Shown here in pieces: positions 1 through 8,532 of a DNA stretch of 38,407 nucleotides; within the stretch, counting starts at the first letter, position 1; each line of letters begins with the position of its first letter. The notes below the pieces were generated by a model that saw nothing but the letters and a program-made list of their open reading frames with translations, had not been told where the DNA came from and made no database searches. A program made the translations under genes and the position numbers. Source of the stretch: an uncultured Amaricoccus sp. (GTDB lineage Bacteria; Pseudomonadota; Alphaproteobacteria; Rhodobacterales; Rhodobacteraceae); assembly GCF_937891315.1 (NCBI RefSeq), contig NZ_CALAGI010000119.1:1-38407 (forward strand). Reading direction: 5' to 3'.

Positions 1-277
1 CGGCCGGTCTCGCCGACGGTCGAGACCGGCGGCCCATTCGTCACGCCCAACGCCCCCAACGCCCGGCTGGGGCTTGTGTCCGACCCCTGAGTAAAGGGTC
101 AGCCGACGTGGCCGTTGGTATGAGACGCCGCGACGGACGCGAGAACGCCCCCGCCCCGTGGCTTGACCCGGCATGGCGCCGCTTCCGGTCGGGCCTCGCC
201 GGCCCCCGGGCCGATCCGGCTTGCGGCCAGGCGGCGGCGCCGGTAAAGCGGGCCCGGCTCAGTTTTCCGGGAATACC

Positions 278-1504
278 ATGCCGCGCCTGGTCATGAAATT
301 CGGCGGCACCAGCGTCGCTGACCTCGATCGTATCCGCAACGCCGCCGCCCGCGTCAAACGCGAGGTCGAGGCCGGATACGATGTCAGCGTCGTCGTTTCG
401 GCGATGTCCGGCAAGACAAATGAACTCGTCGGCTGGGTACGGCAGACCACGATGCTCTATGACGCGCGGGAATACGACGCGGTCGTGGCCTCCGGCGAGA
501 ACGTGACGGCCGGGCTCATGGCCCTGACCTTGCAGGAAATGGGCGTGCCCGCCCGCAGCTGGCAGGGCTGGCAGGTACCGCTGCGCACCAATTCGGCGCA
601 TGGCGCGGCGCGGATCGAGTCGATCGACACCACGCGGCTCCTGAAGAAGTTCGACGAAGGACTGCACGCCGTCATCGCGGGGTTCCAGGGCGTCAGCCCG
701 GAGGGGCGGATCACGACGCTCGGACGCGGCGGCTCGGACACCAGCGCCGTCGCCTTCGCCGCCGCGCTCGAGGCCGAGCGCTGCGACATCTACACCGACG
801 TCGACGGCGTCTATACCACCGACCCGCGCATCACCAGAAAGGCGCGCAAGCTTGGCCGGATCTCCTACGAAGAGATGCTGGAGCTCGCCTCGCTCGGCGC
901 CAAGGTCCTGCAGACGCGCAGCGTCGAGCTCGCCATGCGCTACAAGGTCAGGCTGCGGGTGCGCAGCAGTTTTTCGGACGAGCCCGGCACGCTCGTCTGC
1001 GACGAGGAGGAGATCATGGAAAGCAGAGTGGTGAGCGGCATCGCCCATTCGCGCGACGAGGCGAAGCTGACCCTGATGAGCGTCGCCGACCGGCCCGGCA
1101 TCGCGGCGGCGATCTTCGGTCCGCTGGCCGAGTCGGGTGTGAATGTCGACATGATCGTGCAGAACATCGGCTCCGATGGCCGGACCGACATGACCTTCTC
1201 CTGCCCGACCGACGATGTGCCGCGCGCCCGCCTCGCGCTGGAGCACGCGGTCACCGCCGGCCGGATCGACTATCGCGGGCTCGATGTCGATGAGAACGTG
1301 GCGAAGGTCTCGATCGTCGGCATCGGTATGCGCAGCCACGCGGGCGTCGCGCACAAGATGTTCTCGGCGTTGGCCGCGGAAGGCGTGAATATCAAGGTGA
1401 TCACAACATCCGAGATCAAGGTCTCGGTACTGGTGGACCGCAAATATCTGGAACTGGCGGTGCAGGCATTGCATGATGCCTTCGAGCTGGAGAAAGCCGG
1501 CTAG
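278..1504 (+). CDS. lysC: Aspartate kinase
   Basis: Cytoplasmic aspartokinase, which phosphorylates L-aspartate with ATP in the first step towards lysine, threonine, methionine and diaminopimelate. The 408-residue product has the family start motif KFGGTS at residues 7-12 and a nucleotide-binding segment TTLGRGGSDTSA near residues 146-157. The C-terminal third, from about residue 258, reads as two ACT domains, the usual site of feedback inhibition by lysine or threonine. Length is normal for the monofunctional alphaproteobacterial enzyme. I chose the ATG at 278 because it gives the standard N-terminus; the frame stays open upstream but codes for low-complexity, non-family sequence. ptsP starts 21 bases after the stop, so the two are probably cotranscribed. 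Which amino acid inhibits the enzyme cannot be read from the sequence. Confidence 0.97.
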   Translation: MPRLVMKFGGTSVADLDRIRNAAARVKREVEAGYDVSVVVSAMSGKTNELVGWVRQTTMLYDAREYDAVVASGENVTAGLMALTLQEMGVPARSWQGWQVPLRTNSAHGAARIESIDTTRLLKKFDEGLHAVIAGFQGVSPEGRITTLGRGGSDTSAVAFAAALEAERCDIYTDVDGVYTTDPRITRKARKLGRISYEEMLELASLGAKVLQTRSVELAMRYKVRLRVRSSFSDEPGTLVCDEEEIMESRVVSGIAHSRDEAKLTLMSVADRPGIAAAIFGPLAESGVNVDMIVQNIGSDGRTDMTFSCPTDDVPRARLALEHAVTAGRIDYRGLDVDENVAKVSIVGIGMRSHAGVAHKMFSALAAEGVNIKVITTSEIKVSVLVDRKYLELAVQALHDAFELEKAG

Positions 1505-1525
1505 CCCTTGGTACAGGGACGGACG

Positions 1526-3784
1526 ATGTCGTTTTCCGACGCGGTCGACAGCCGTGTGATCCTGACGCGCCTCCGCGAGACGCTGGCCGAACCGGGCGGC
1601 GGACAGGAACGGCTCGACGGCATCACCCGGCTGATCGCCGAGGGACTGGTGGCCGAAGTCTGCTCGATCTATCTCAAGCGCGACGACGTCACGCTGGAAC
1701 TCTGCGCGACGCAGGGGCTTAACGCGGAATCCGTGCATCAGACACGGATGCGCGTCGGTCAGGGCCTGGTCGGGCGCATCGCCGAGAGCGCGGAGCCGAT
1801 CAACACGCCGAACGCGCCCGGCACCCGCGGCTTTCGCTTCATGCCCGAGACCGGCGAGGAGATCTATTCGAGCTTCCTCGGCGTGCCGGTGCAGCGGCTG
1901 GGCGAGGTGCTGGGCGTGCTGGTGGTGCAGAACCGGCAGGCGCGCGAATACACCGACGACGAGGTCTATGCCCTCGAGGTCGTCGCCATGGTCATCGCGG
2001 AGATGGCCGAACTCGGCGCCTTCGTCGGCCCGGGCCCGATGGAGCTGGCGCGGCCGCACAAGCTGCCCTTCTCGGTGCGCGGCCTCGTCGGGCAGGAGGG
2101 CGTCGCCGAGGGTCATGTCCTGCTGCACGAGCCGCAGGTGCTGGTGAACAATCCGATCAGCGACGACCCCACGCGCGAGACGGCGCGGCTGCGCGCCGCG
2201 CTGGTGGAGCTGAGGGCCGAGGTCGACGAGATGCTGGCGGCGGACTACCTGACCGCGACCGGCGACCATCGGGACGTGCTGCAGGCCTATCGCATGTTCG
2301 CCCATGACAAGGGCTGGGTGCGCCGGATGGAGGATTCCATCGAGAGCGGCCTCGCCGCCGAGGTCGCGGTCGAGAAGGAGCAATCGGCGACCCGCGCCCG
2401 GATGAGCCGCGTCGCCGACCCCTATCTGCGCGAGCGGCTGCATGATCTCGACGATCTCGCGAACCGGCTGCTGCGCCTGCTCGCCGGGGTCACGCCCAAC
2501 AATGGCCGCGAGATCCCCGAGGATGCGATCCTCGTCGCCCGCAATATCGGTCCGGCGGAGCTGCTCGACTACGGCCGGCGGCTGCGCGGCGTGGTGCTGG
2601 AGGAAGGCTCGGTCGGCAGTCACGCGGCGATCGTGGCCCGGGCGCTCGCCATTCCGCTGGTCATTCAGGCGACGCGCATCACGCGCGAGGCGCTGAACGG
2701 CGACCCTGTTCTGATCGACGGCGACCATGGCTCGGTCCATCTGCGGCCCGAGGAGACCATCGCCCGCGCCTTCCGCGAGAAGATCGAGATGCGGGCCGAG
2801 GCGCAGCAGGCCTATGCCGCGCTGCGCGACAAGCCCGCGACCAGCCGCGACGGTGTGACGCTGCATCTGCACATGAACGCCGGCCTGATGGCGGATCTGC
2901 CGAGCCTGCCGAAATGCGGCGCGATCGGGGTCGGGCTGTTCCGCACCGAGCTTCAGTTCCTGATCCGGGCCACGGTGCCGAAGCGCACCGACCTCGCCGC
3001 GCTCTATGCGCGGATCCTCGATTCCGCCGGGGAGAAACCGGTGGTGTTCCGTACGCTCGACATCGGCTCGGACAAGGTCCTGCCCTACATGAAGCGGGCC
3101 GAGGAGCCGAATCCGGCGCTCGGCTGGCGCGCGATCCGGGTCGGGCTCGACCGTCCCGGCATCATGCGGATGCAGGTTCAGGCTCTGCTACGCGGCGCCC
3201 GCGGCCGGCCGCTGCAGGTGATGTTTCCCTTCGTCGCCGAGGCCTGCGAGTTCGAGACCAGCCGCGAGCTCGTCCTGCGCGAGATCGCCCGCGAGCAAGC
3301 GCTCGGCAACCTGGTGCCGTCGAGCGTCCGGGTCGGCGCCATGCTCGAGACGCCGAGCCTCGCCTACGCGCCCGACCGCTTCTTCGAGCTCACCGATTTC
3401 ATCTCGATCGGCGGCAACGACCTGAAGCAGTTCTTCTTCGCCGCCGACCGCGAGAACGAGCTGGTCCGCCGGCGCTACGACACTTTGAGCGTGAGCTTCC
3501 TCAGCTTCCTTCGGCAGATCGTCGCCCGCTGCGCCGACCATGGCACTCCCCTGTCCTTCTGCGGTGAGGACGCTGGCCGGCCGCTGGAGGCGCTCGGACT
3601 CGCCGCGGTGGGTCTGCGCAACCTGTCGATGCGGCCGGCTTCGATCGGGCCGGTGAAGGCGCTGTTGCGCCAGGTCGATCTCATGGAGGCGCGCGACCTC
3701 GTCGAACAGGAGATCCGGCGCGGCGGCCGCACGGTGCGCCCGCTCCTCGAGGAGTGGCTCGCCCGCGCGGGCCTGCAGCTCTGA
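1526..3784 (+). CDS. ptsP: Nitrogen-PTS phosphoenolpyruvate phosphotransferase (EI-Ntr)
   Basis: Enzyme I of the nitrogen phosphotransferase system. It autophosphorylates from phosphoenolpyruvate and passes the phosphate to NPr, a regulatory rather than sugar-uptake pathway. The 752 residues show an N-terminal GAF domain (about 20-170), which in this family senses glutamine or 2-oxoglutarate. The PEP-utiliser N-terminal and swivelling domains follow, with the phospho-accepting histidine in GSVGSHAAIVARA (His366). The C-terminal PEP-binding barrel carries IGGNDLKQ and the catalytic cysteine in SFCGEDAG (Cys679). The GAF domain separates it from the sugar-PTS enzyme PtsI. The ATG at 1526 follows a GGGACGG ribosome-binding site; an in-frame TTG at 1508 is less likely. 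It sits directly behind lysC, a common alphaproteobacterial pairing. Confidence 0.96.
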   Translation: MSFSDAVDSRVILTRLRETLAEPGGGQERLDGITRLIAEGLVAEVCSIYLKRDDVTLELCATQGLNAESVHQTRMRVGQGLVGRIAESAEPINTPNAPGTRGFRFMPETGEEIYSSFLGVPVQRLGEVLGVLVVQNRQAREYTDDEVYALEVVAMVIAEMAELGAFVGPGPMELARPHKLPFSVRGLVGQEGVAEGHVLLHEPQVLVNNPISDDPTRETARLRAALVELRAEVDEMLAADYLTATGDHRDVLQAYRMFAHDKGWVRRMEDSIESGLAAEVAVEKEQSATRARMSRVADPYLRERLHDLDDLANRLLRLLAGVTPNNGREIPEDAILVARNIGPAELLDYGRRLRGVVLEEGSVGSHAAIVARALAIPLVIQATRITREALNGDPVLIDGDHGSVHLRPEETIARAFREKIEMRAEAQQAYAALRDKPATSRDGVTLHLHMNAGLMADLPSLPKCGAIGVGLFRTELQFLIRATVPKRTDLAALYARILDSAGEKPVVFRTLDIGSDKVLPYMKRAEEPNPALGWRAIRVGLDRPGIMRMQVQALLRGARGRPLQVMFPFVAEACEFETSRELVLREIAREQALGNLVPSSVRVGAMLETPSLAYAPDRFFELTDFISIGGNDLKQFFFAADRENELVRRRYDTLSVSFLSFLRQIVARCADHGTPLSFCGEDAGRPLEALGLAAVGLRNLSMRPASIGPVKALLRQVDLMEARDLVEQEIRRGGRTVRPLLEEWLARAGLQL

Positions 3785-3848
3785 CGGCGGCCGACGGCCT
3801 TCCCATTCTCCGACAAGCCGGCCGATTTCCGCCACGCGCGGCCCGCGC

Positions 3849-3877
3849 TTGGCAGGGCGGGCGGGGGCTGGTAGAGG
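3849..3877 (+). promoter_or_regulatory. Candidate sigma-70-type promoter for trhO, predicting a leaderless transcript
   Basis: TTGGCA (3849-3854), a 17-base spacer and TAGAGG (3872-3877) end six bases before the trhO ATG at 3884. Normal -10-to-start spacing would put the first transcribed base at or next to the A of the ATG. I see no separate Shine-Dalgarno upstream. This is inferred from motif spacing only. Confidence 0.35.
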
Positions 3878-3883
3878 CCGCGG

Positions 3884-4792
3884 ATGTCCGAGATCCTGGT
3901 CGCCGCGCTCTATCGCTTCACGCCGTTCGCCGACCCCGCCGCCTTGCGGGGGCCCTTGGCGCGGGCCTGCGCGCGGGCGGGGATCACGGGGACGCTGCTG
4001 CTGGCGCGCGAGGGGCTGAACGGGACCATCGCCGGCGCGCCCGAGGGCATCGCCGCGGTTCTGGCGCATCTGCGCGGCCTGCCGGGCTGCTCCGGGCTGG
4101 AGGCGAAGCTGAGCCACGCCGACGTCATGCCGTTTCGCCGGATGAAGGTGCGGCTGAAGCGTGAGATCGTGACGCTGGGACGCCCCGAGGCCGATCCGAC
4201 GCGGGCGGTCGGGGTCTATGTGCCGCCGTCGGACTGGAACGCGCTGATCGGGCGGCCGGAAACCGTGGTGATCGACACGCGCAACGCCTATGAGGTGGCG
4301 ATCGGCGGCTTCGAGGGAGCGATCGACCCAGGGCTCAAGACTTTCCGCGACTTTCCAGACTGGTGGCGGGCGAATCGTGATGCCTTCGAGGGGCGGCCGG
4401 TGGCGATGTTCTGCACCGGCGGCATCCGCTGCGAGAAGGCATCGAGCTTCCTGCTCGCCGAGGGGGTCCGGGAGGTCTATCACCTGCGCGGCGGTATTCT
4501 GAAGTATCTCGAGGAGGTCCCGGAGGCCGCGAGTCGATGGCGAGGCGAATGTTTCGTCTTCGACGGGCGGGTCTCGGTTGGGCACGGGCTGGCGCTCGGG
4601 CGGCACGGGCGGTGCCATGCCTGCGGACGCCCGGTGTCCGAGGCGGACCAAGCGCATGCGGATTTCGAGGCGGAGGTCGCCTGTCCGGCTTGCGTCGGCG
4701 AATACGACGAGACCCGCCGCGCCGGTTTTCGCGAGCGGCGGCGGCAGATGGAGATCGCGCGCGCGAAGGGAATCGCACATCTGGGAGGCTGA
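3884..4792 (+). CDS. trhO: tRNA uridine(34) hydroxylase, rhodanese family (TrhO/YceA)
   Basis: Oxygen-dependent hydroxylase that makes 5-hydroxyuridine at the wobble position of a subset of tRNAs. The 302-residue protein has the N-terminal UPF0176-type domain (containing LLLAREGLNGTIAG). A rhodanese domain (about 130-225) follows, with the active-site loop FCTGGIRCEKA, where Cys177 is the rhodanese-type cysteine and Cys183 the second conserved one. A C-terminal tail has two CxxC-type pairs (CHAC and CPAC) that may bind a metal. Length and order match the family. It stands alone, 99 bases after ptsP, and converges on the globin gene with only 19 bases between them. In many relatives prfA-prmC follow ptsP, so local order differs here. 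Confidence 0.93.
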   Translation: MSEILVAALYRFTPFADPAALRGPLARACARAGITGTLLLAREGLNGTIAGAPEGIAAVLAHLRGLPGCSGLEAKLSHADVMPFRRMKVRLKREIVTLGRPEADPTRAVGVYVPPSDWNALIGRPETVVIDTRNAYEVAIGGFEGAIDPGLKTFRDFPDWWRANRDAFEGRPVAMFCTGGIRCEKASSFLLAEGVREVYHLRGGILKYLEEVPEAASRWRGECFVFDGRVSVGHGLALGRHGRCHACGRPVSEADQAHADFEAEVACPACVGEYDETRRAGFRERRRQMEIARAKGIAHLGG

Positions 4793-4811
4793 TGAGCGGC
4801 CCCCCCCCGGC

Positions 4812-5228
4812 TCAGGCGAAGGCGCCGATGGCGATCATCCGATCGGCGATCTCGTCAAAGGCATTGTGCCACGCCCGGGCCATCTCGCAGGTGAAGTCCG
4901 GCGCGAGCGTCTCGCCGAGCGTCACGACCAGCGCCGCGCCGAGCGCCTTGAAATGTTCGGGCCGCACACCCACGCCGGCATGGGCGCGCGCGAGATCGGC
5001 GATCTCGTCCGTCAGCGCCCCGGGTTCGTCGAGCAGGTCGCAGATGGTGGCGAGCGTCGAGAAAAAGCGCATCCCCTGGCCGGCGAGGTCGGCGCGGAAC
5101 AGCGGCCGCAACTCCGGCGCGATGCTGAAGAGATTTTCATAGAACTGCTCGGACGCCGGCCTGATCCGCGGACCCACGAGCGGCAGGCTGTCCTTGATGA
5201 TCCGGATATCCTCGGCGGTGACGGGCAT
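4812..5228 (-). CDS. Single-domain globin
   Basis: A 138-residue heme protein of the bacterial globin/flavohemoglobin-like class, with no reductase domain attached. Visible features are a B10-type tyrosine (Tyr30 in QFYENLF), a probable distal E7 glutamine (Gln51) and the proximal F8 histidine (His83 in RAHAGVGVRPEHF). Tyr-B10/Gln-E7 pairs are typical of bacterial globins that handle oxygen or nitric oxide, so NO detoxification or oxygen sensing is possible but not shown. The start at 5228 has a good ribosome-binding site (GAGGAG) just upstream; an upstream ATG at 5276 would add a poorly conserved 16-residue extension. No partner reductase lies nearby. The next gene upstream on this strand is an MFS transporter, 99 bases away. 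Confidence 0.85.
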   Translation of the reverse strand: MPVTAEDIRIIKDSLPLVGPRIRPASEQFYENLFSIAPELRPLFRADLAGQGMRFFSTLATICDLLDEPGALTDEIADLARAHAGVGVRPEHFKALGAALVVTLGETLAPDFTCEMARAWHNAFDEIADRMIAIGAFA

Positions 5229-5327
5229 CGCGCGCTCCTCGCTCTCTGGGTTCGGAGCGATGGAAGCGCGCGGCACGTGCTCCGACCATGATCTGGCGCA
5301 AGCCCCGCGCGGATCCCGGACGAGCCT

Positions 5328-6575
5328 TCAGGCGGTGGCGAGCATCGAGGGACGCTCGCGGATCGGCAGATGCACCAGCGCGGAGAAGGCGCCGACGCCG
5401 ACGCCGATCCACCAGACGAGGTTGTAGTCGCCGTAGAGATCGTAGAGCCGGCCACCGAGCCAGACGCCGATGAAGGCGCCGATCTGATGACTGAGGAACA
5501 CGAGGCCGTAGAGGGTGCCCATGTAGCGCAGGCCCCAGATCTGGGCGACGAGACCGCTGGTCAGCGGCACGGTGGCGAGCCAGAGCGCGCCCATGATCAG
5601 CGAGAAGATCACCACCGTCGCCGGCGTCATCGGCGTCAGGATGAAGGCGGCGGCGACGATGGTGCGGGCGGCGTAGATCTGCGCGAGCAGGTATTTCTTG
5701 CGGAAATGCTTGCCGAGCGCGCCGGCGGTGATGGTTCCGACGATGTTGGCGACGCCGATCAGCGCGATCGAGAGCGCGCCGAGCGCGGTCGTCGTGGTGA
5801 TCCCCATCACCGAGAGCAGCGATCCGGGCGCGATCGGCGCGCAGACTTCGGTGATGAAGGCGGGGAAATGCGCGGTGATGAAGCCGAGCTGATAGCCGCA
5901 GGAGAAAAAGCCGATGAAGATCAGGATGAAGCTCGGGTCGCGCACCGCCTGGCCGACGATCGCGCCCATTCCGGCCTCGCCGGGCAGCGGCGCCGGGTGG
6001 ACGTCGCCCTTGAGGAACGGCAGCAGGAGCAGCGTCGCGAGGATCAGCCCGGCGAAGACGAGGAACACCGAGCTCCAGGGCATGAAGCTCAGCAGATGCT
6101 CGGCGAGCAACGGGCCGATCACCTGGCCGCCCGAGCCGACGCCGGTGGCGACGCCAAGCGCCAGCGAGCGATGTTCCGGCGAGGCGGCCCGGCCGACGAT
6201 GGCGAGGATGACGCCGAAGCCGGTGCCGGCGATGCCGAAGCCGATGAGGATATTGAGGAACTGATGCGCGCCCGGTGTGACCGCGCTCGCCGAGAGCACA
6301 AGCCCGAGCGCGTAGACGATGGCGCCGAGGATGATCGCCTTCTTGTCGCCGAACCGCTCGGCGATCGCGCCGAAGATCGGCTGGCCGACGCCCCAGGCGA
6401 GATTCTGGACGGCGATGGCGAGCGAGAAATCGGCGCGTGGCCAGCCGAATTGCTCGGCGATCGGGATCTGGAACAGGCCGAAACTCGCCCGGATGCCGAA
6501 ATTGATCACCAGGATCCCGCAGCTGGCCAGCAGGACAGCCGTGAACAGGGGTGCGGCGCGGACATCGAGGGTCAT
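5328..6575 (-). CDS. Major facilitator superfamily transporter
   Basis: A 415-residue inner-membrane transporter with about twelve hydrophobic segments. The N-terminal half has the MFS pattern: a first helix ending NFGIRASFGLFQ and, after the second helix, a loop AERFGDKKAIILGA resembling the family A motif. A cytoplasmic middle loop (LLPFLKGDVHPAPLPGEAG) separates the two six-helix halves. The overall look is of the oxalate/formate-antiporter or monocarboxylate-like MFS groups, which often move small organic acids, but substrate cannot be assigned. I chose the ATG at 6575, which has GGAG upstream and places the first helix near the N-terminus; a further-upstream start at 6704 adds a non-hydrophobic, low-complexity stretch. 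Confidence 0.88.
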   Translation of the reverse strand: MTLDVRAAPLFTAVLLASCGILVINFGIRASFGLFQIPIAEQFGWPRADFSLAIAVQNLAWGVGQPIFGAIAERFGDKKAIILGAIVYALGLVLSASAVTPGAHQFLNILIGFGIAGTGFGVILAIVGRAASPEHRSLALGVATGVGSGGQVIGPLLAEHLLSFMPWSSVFLVFAGLILATLLLLPFLKGDVHPAPLPGEAGMGAIVGQAVRDPSFILIFIGFFSCGYQLGFITAHFPAFITEVCAPIAPGSLLSVMGITTTTALGALSIALIGVANIVGTITAGALGKHFRKKYLLAQIYAARTIVAAAFILTPMTPATVVIFSLIMGALWLATVPLTSGLVAQIWGLRYMGTLYGLVFLSHQIGAFIGVWLGGRLYDLYGDYNLVWWIGVGVGAFSALVHLPIRERPSMLATA

Positions 6576-6768
6576 CGGGGGCGCTCCAGGCGGGCGGAAG
6601 CCCGATCCTTCGCGGCCGCCGGCTGGCGCGTCAAACGAATTTACGCGCGGTCGTCCATCACCGTTCGTGATGAAGTTGCGCGCCATGGGGAAACGGGCGG
6701 ACAAATGTCCGCCCGGCGGGGGCCGGCGCGCATTTCCTTCCGCCGGCGCCCCTGTGCAACCAACGGGA

Positions 6769-7086
6769 TCAAGCGTCCTGTTCGGCGCCGAGATCCTCGA
6801 TCTCGTCCGCTACGTCGCCGAGTATCGCGACATAGTAGCGCGGATAGTTCGCGTCGGTGGTGAAGCCGAAGGGGCCCTCCGCGGTCTCGGCGATCTCGAG
6901 AATCGGCTCGCGCGCGGTGGAACTGAGCGAGGCGGCGACGACCTGCTCCTCGCTCCAGTGCCGCGCGACGAGGCGGCGCAGCAGCTCCTTCACGTCGCTC
7001 TCGGCGATGACATCGACCGGTACCGACTGCTCGAAGGTCTTCGCGCCGCCGTCATAGCCCAGAATCGTCCAGTGTCGTTCCGACAT
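6769..7086 (-). CDS. Small acidic protein of unknown function
   Basis: A 105-residue soluble protein that I do not recognise. It begins MSERHWTILGYDGG, has no signal peptide or membrane segment, is acidic overall, and ends in a run rich in Asp and Glu (DVADEIEDLGAEQDA). Codon use looks like the neighbours: third positions are strongly G/C and the frame is free of rare runs, which favours a real gene. It is 193 bases upstream of the MFS transporter on the same strand and divergent from zapE, with 168 bases between the two starts. No function is inferred. Confidence 0.7.
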   Translation of the reverse strand: MSERHWTILGYDGGAKTFEQSVPVDVIAESDVKELLRRLVARHWSEEQVVAASLSSTAREPILEIAETAEGPFGFTTDANYPRYYVAILGDVADEIEDLGAEQDA

Positions 7087-7199
7087 GTTCCGTGTTTCCC
7101 GTTGCGCGCCCCGGCGCGGGGCGCTTCATCGGTCCGAATAGTCCAATTCACCGCGAGGTCAAACCGCTTCGGCGCACCCTCGCCCCGCGCGACCGCCGG

Positions 7200-7227
7200 T
7201 TGACGCCGCGGGTTCATTTGCTAGGGA
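7200..7227 (+). promoter_or_regulatory. Candidate promoter for zapE
   Basis: TTGACG (7200-7205), a 16-base spacer and TAGGGA (7222-7227) lie 28 bases upstream of the zapE ATG, leaving room for the purine-rich ribosome-binding region before the start. The same TTGAC then TAGGG arrangement occurs upstream of ffh in this window. Assigned by motif spacing only. Confidence 0.4.
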
Positions 7228-7254
7228 GGGACGGAGCTGGAGAGGACCGCGCGC

Positions 7255-8355
7255 ATGGATCACATCGGGCCGATGGCGGCCTATCGCGATCGGGTGGCCG
7301 AGGGCGCGCTGAACGCCGATCCGGCGCAACGTCTCGCCGTCGAGAAGCTGCAGCTGCTCGCGCTCCGGCTCGCCGACTACAATCCGGCGAAACCGAAGAG
7401 CGTCGGGCTCGGGCGTTTCGGCTGGGGCCGCGAGCGGATGGAGCAGAAGGCGGTGCCGGGGCTCTATCTCTTCGGCGGCGTCGGGCGCGGCAAGTCGATG
7501 CTGATGGACCTGTTCTTTCAGACCGCGCCGATCAGCCCCAAGCGCCGCGTGCATTTCCACGCCTTCATGCAGGAGATCCACAAGGGCATCGGGGCCGCGC
7601 GGGCGCGGGGCGTCACCGATCCGATCCGCCCGGTCGCCGACGCGGTGGCGGACGGCGCGACGCTGCTCTGTTTCGACGAGGCGCAGATCACCGACATCAC
7701 CGACGCCATGCTGGTCGGGCGACTGTTCGAGCGGCTGTTCGAGCGGGGCGTGGTCATCGTCGCCACCTCGAACCGGGCGCCGGACGATCTCTACAAGAAC
7801 GGACTGAACCGGCAGCTGTTCCTGCCCTTCATCGCGCTGATCAAGGACAAGCTCGAGGTACACGAACTCGCCAGCGCGACCGACCACCGGCTCGAGGTTC
7901 TGGCCGGGGCGCCGGTCTATCACACGCCGTCGGGCCCCGCGGCGACCGCGGCGCTCGACGCGGCCTGGGCGGCGCTGACCCAAGGGCCGGACGCCCCGCT
8001 GGCGCTGGAAGTGCATGGGCGGGAGGTGGCGCTGCCGCGGCATCGGAACCGGGTGGCCCGGGCGAGCTTCGCCGAGCTCTGCGGCCGGCCGCTCGGGCCC
8101 GCCGACTATCTGGCGTTGGCCGAGGCGCTCGATATCCTGATCCTGGAGGACGTCCCGACCCTCGGGCCTGCGCGCGCCAACGAGGCCAAGCGCTTCGTCA
8201 CGCTGATCGATGCGCTCTATGAGGCGCGGGTCCGGCTGATCGTCTCCGCCGCCGCCGAGCCCGAGGCGCTCCATGTCGAGGGCGCGGGCGCCTTCGAGTT
8301 CGAACGCACAGTTTCGCGCCTGCGCGAGATGCAGGGCGTGGGCTGGGGCCGCTGA
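7255..8355 (+). CDS. zapE: Cell division protein ZapE (AFG1-like AAA ATPase)
   Basis: ATPase of the AFG1/ZapE family, which in E. coli associates with the Z-ring during late constriction and under stress. The 366 residues show a Walker A loop GGVGRGKS (residues 74-81), a Walker B segment LLCFDEAQITD, and the sensor-like IVATSNRAPDDLYKNGLNR. All three are characteristic of this family rather than general AAA proteases; no protease domain is present, as expected. The ATG at 7255 is preceded by a purine-rich region (GGAGCTGGAGAGGA); an internal ATG at 7273 is possible. In many alphaproteobacteria zapE lies near sdh and mdh genes, which are not seen here. The stop is followed 17 bases later by a palindromic repeat element. 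Confidence 0.93.
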   Translation: MDHIGPMAAYRDRVAEGALNADPAQRLAVEKLQLLALRLADYNPAKPKSVGLGRFGWGRERMEQKAVPGLYLFGGVGRGKSMLMDLFFQTAPISPKRRVHFHAFMQEIHKGIGAARARGVTDPIRPVADAVADGATLLCFDEAQITDITDAMLVGRLFERLFERGVVIVATSNRAPDDLYKNGLNRQLFLPFIALIKDKLEVHELASATDHRLEVLAGAPVYHTPSGPAATAALDAAWAALTQGPDAPLALEVHGREVALPRHRNRVARASFAELCGRPLGPADYLALAEALDILILEDVPTLGPARANEAKRFVTLIDALYEARVRLIVSAAAEPEALHVEGAGAFEFERTVSRLREMQGVGWGR

Positions 8356-8371
8356 GCCGGCGGCGTTCTCG

Positions 8372-8532
8372 GAGACTGTTTGAAAACTCGAACGGGTCGG
8401 TCTGGCGGGTCTTTTCGCGCCCCGGTGCGTCGAACATTGAGGCCAGTATCCCGATATTGGCCTCGCCGCTCTCCTGCCGGGATCGCGAAAATCCCTCGCC
8501 AGCCCTCCGCCGCCGGATTTCCAGACGGTCTC
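8372..8532 (+). repeat. Dispersed palindromic element, copy 1 (161 bp)
   Basis: Non-coding element between the 3' ends of zapE and the transglycosylase gene. It starts GAGACTGTTTGAAAA and ends TTTCCAGACGGTCTC, which are terminal inverted repeats whose mismatches are nearly all transitions and so pair as G-U in RNA. Further in, CTGGCGGG (left arm) and CCCTCGCCAG (right arm) also oppose each other, and the centre is a 12-bp hairpin (8439-8450 against 8453-8464, loop CC). The whole can therefore fold as one long imperfect hairpin. It aligns end to end, in the same orientation, with 21301-21462 at roughly 70% identity by eye. Its last bases overlap the stop codon of the minus-strand transglycosylase gene. 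It contains no gene. Size and terminal repeats suggest a MITE-like or other palindromic repeat family. Confidence 0.85.

Noticed and set aside
1..90. Open frame from the window edge to TGA at 88-90, possibly the end of an upstream gene
   Set aside because: Only 29 codons rich in Pro, Gly and Val with no recognisable family ending; too short to call.
41..2872. 943-codon minus-strand open frame across lysC and ptsP
   Set aside because: Antisense shadow of two well-identified genes; such frames are expected in 70% GC DNA where stop codons are rare.
4793..4814. TGAGC/GCTCA inverted repeat with a nine-C run between convergent trhO and globin genes
   Set aside because: Stem is only 5 bp, there is no T-run, and the arms are largely the two stop-codon contexts; not enough for a terminator.
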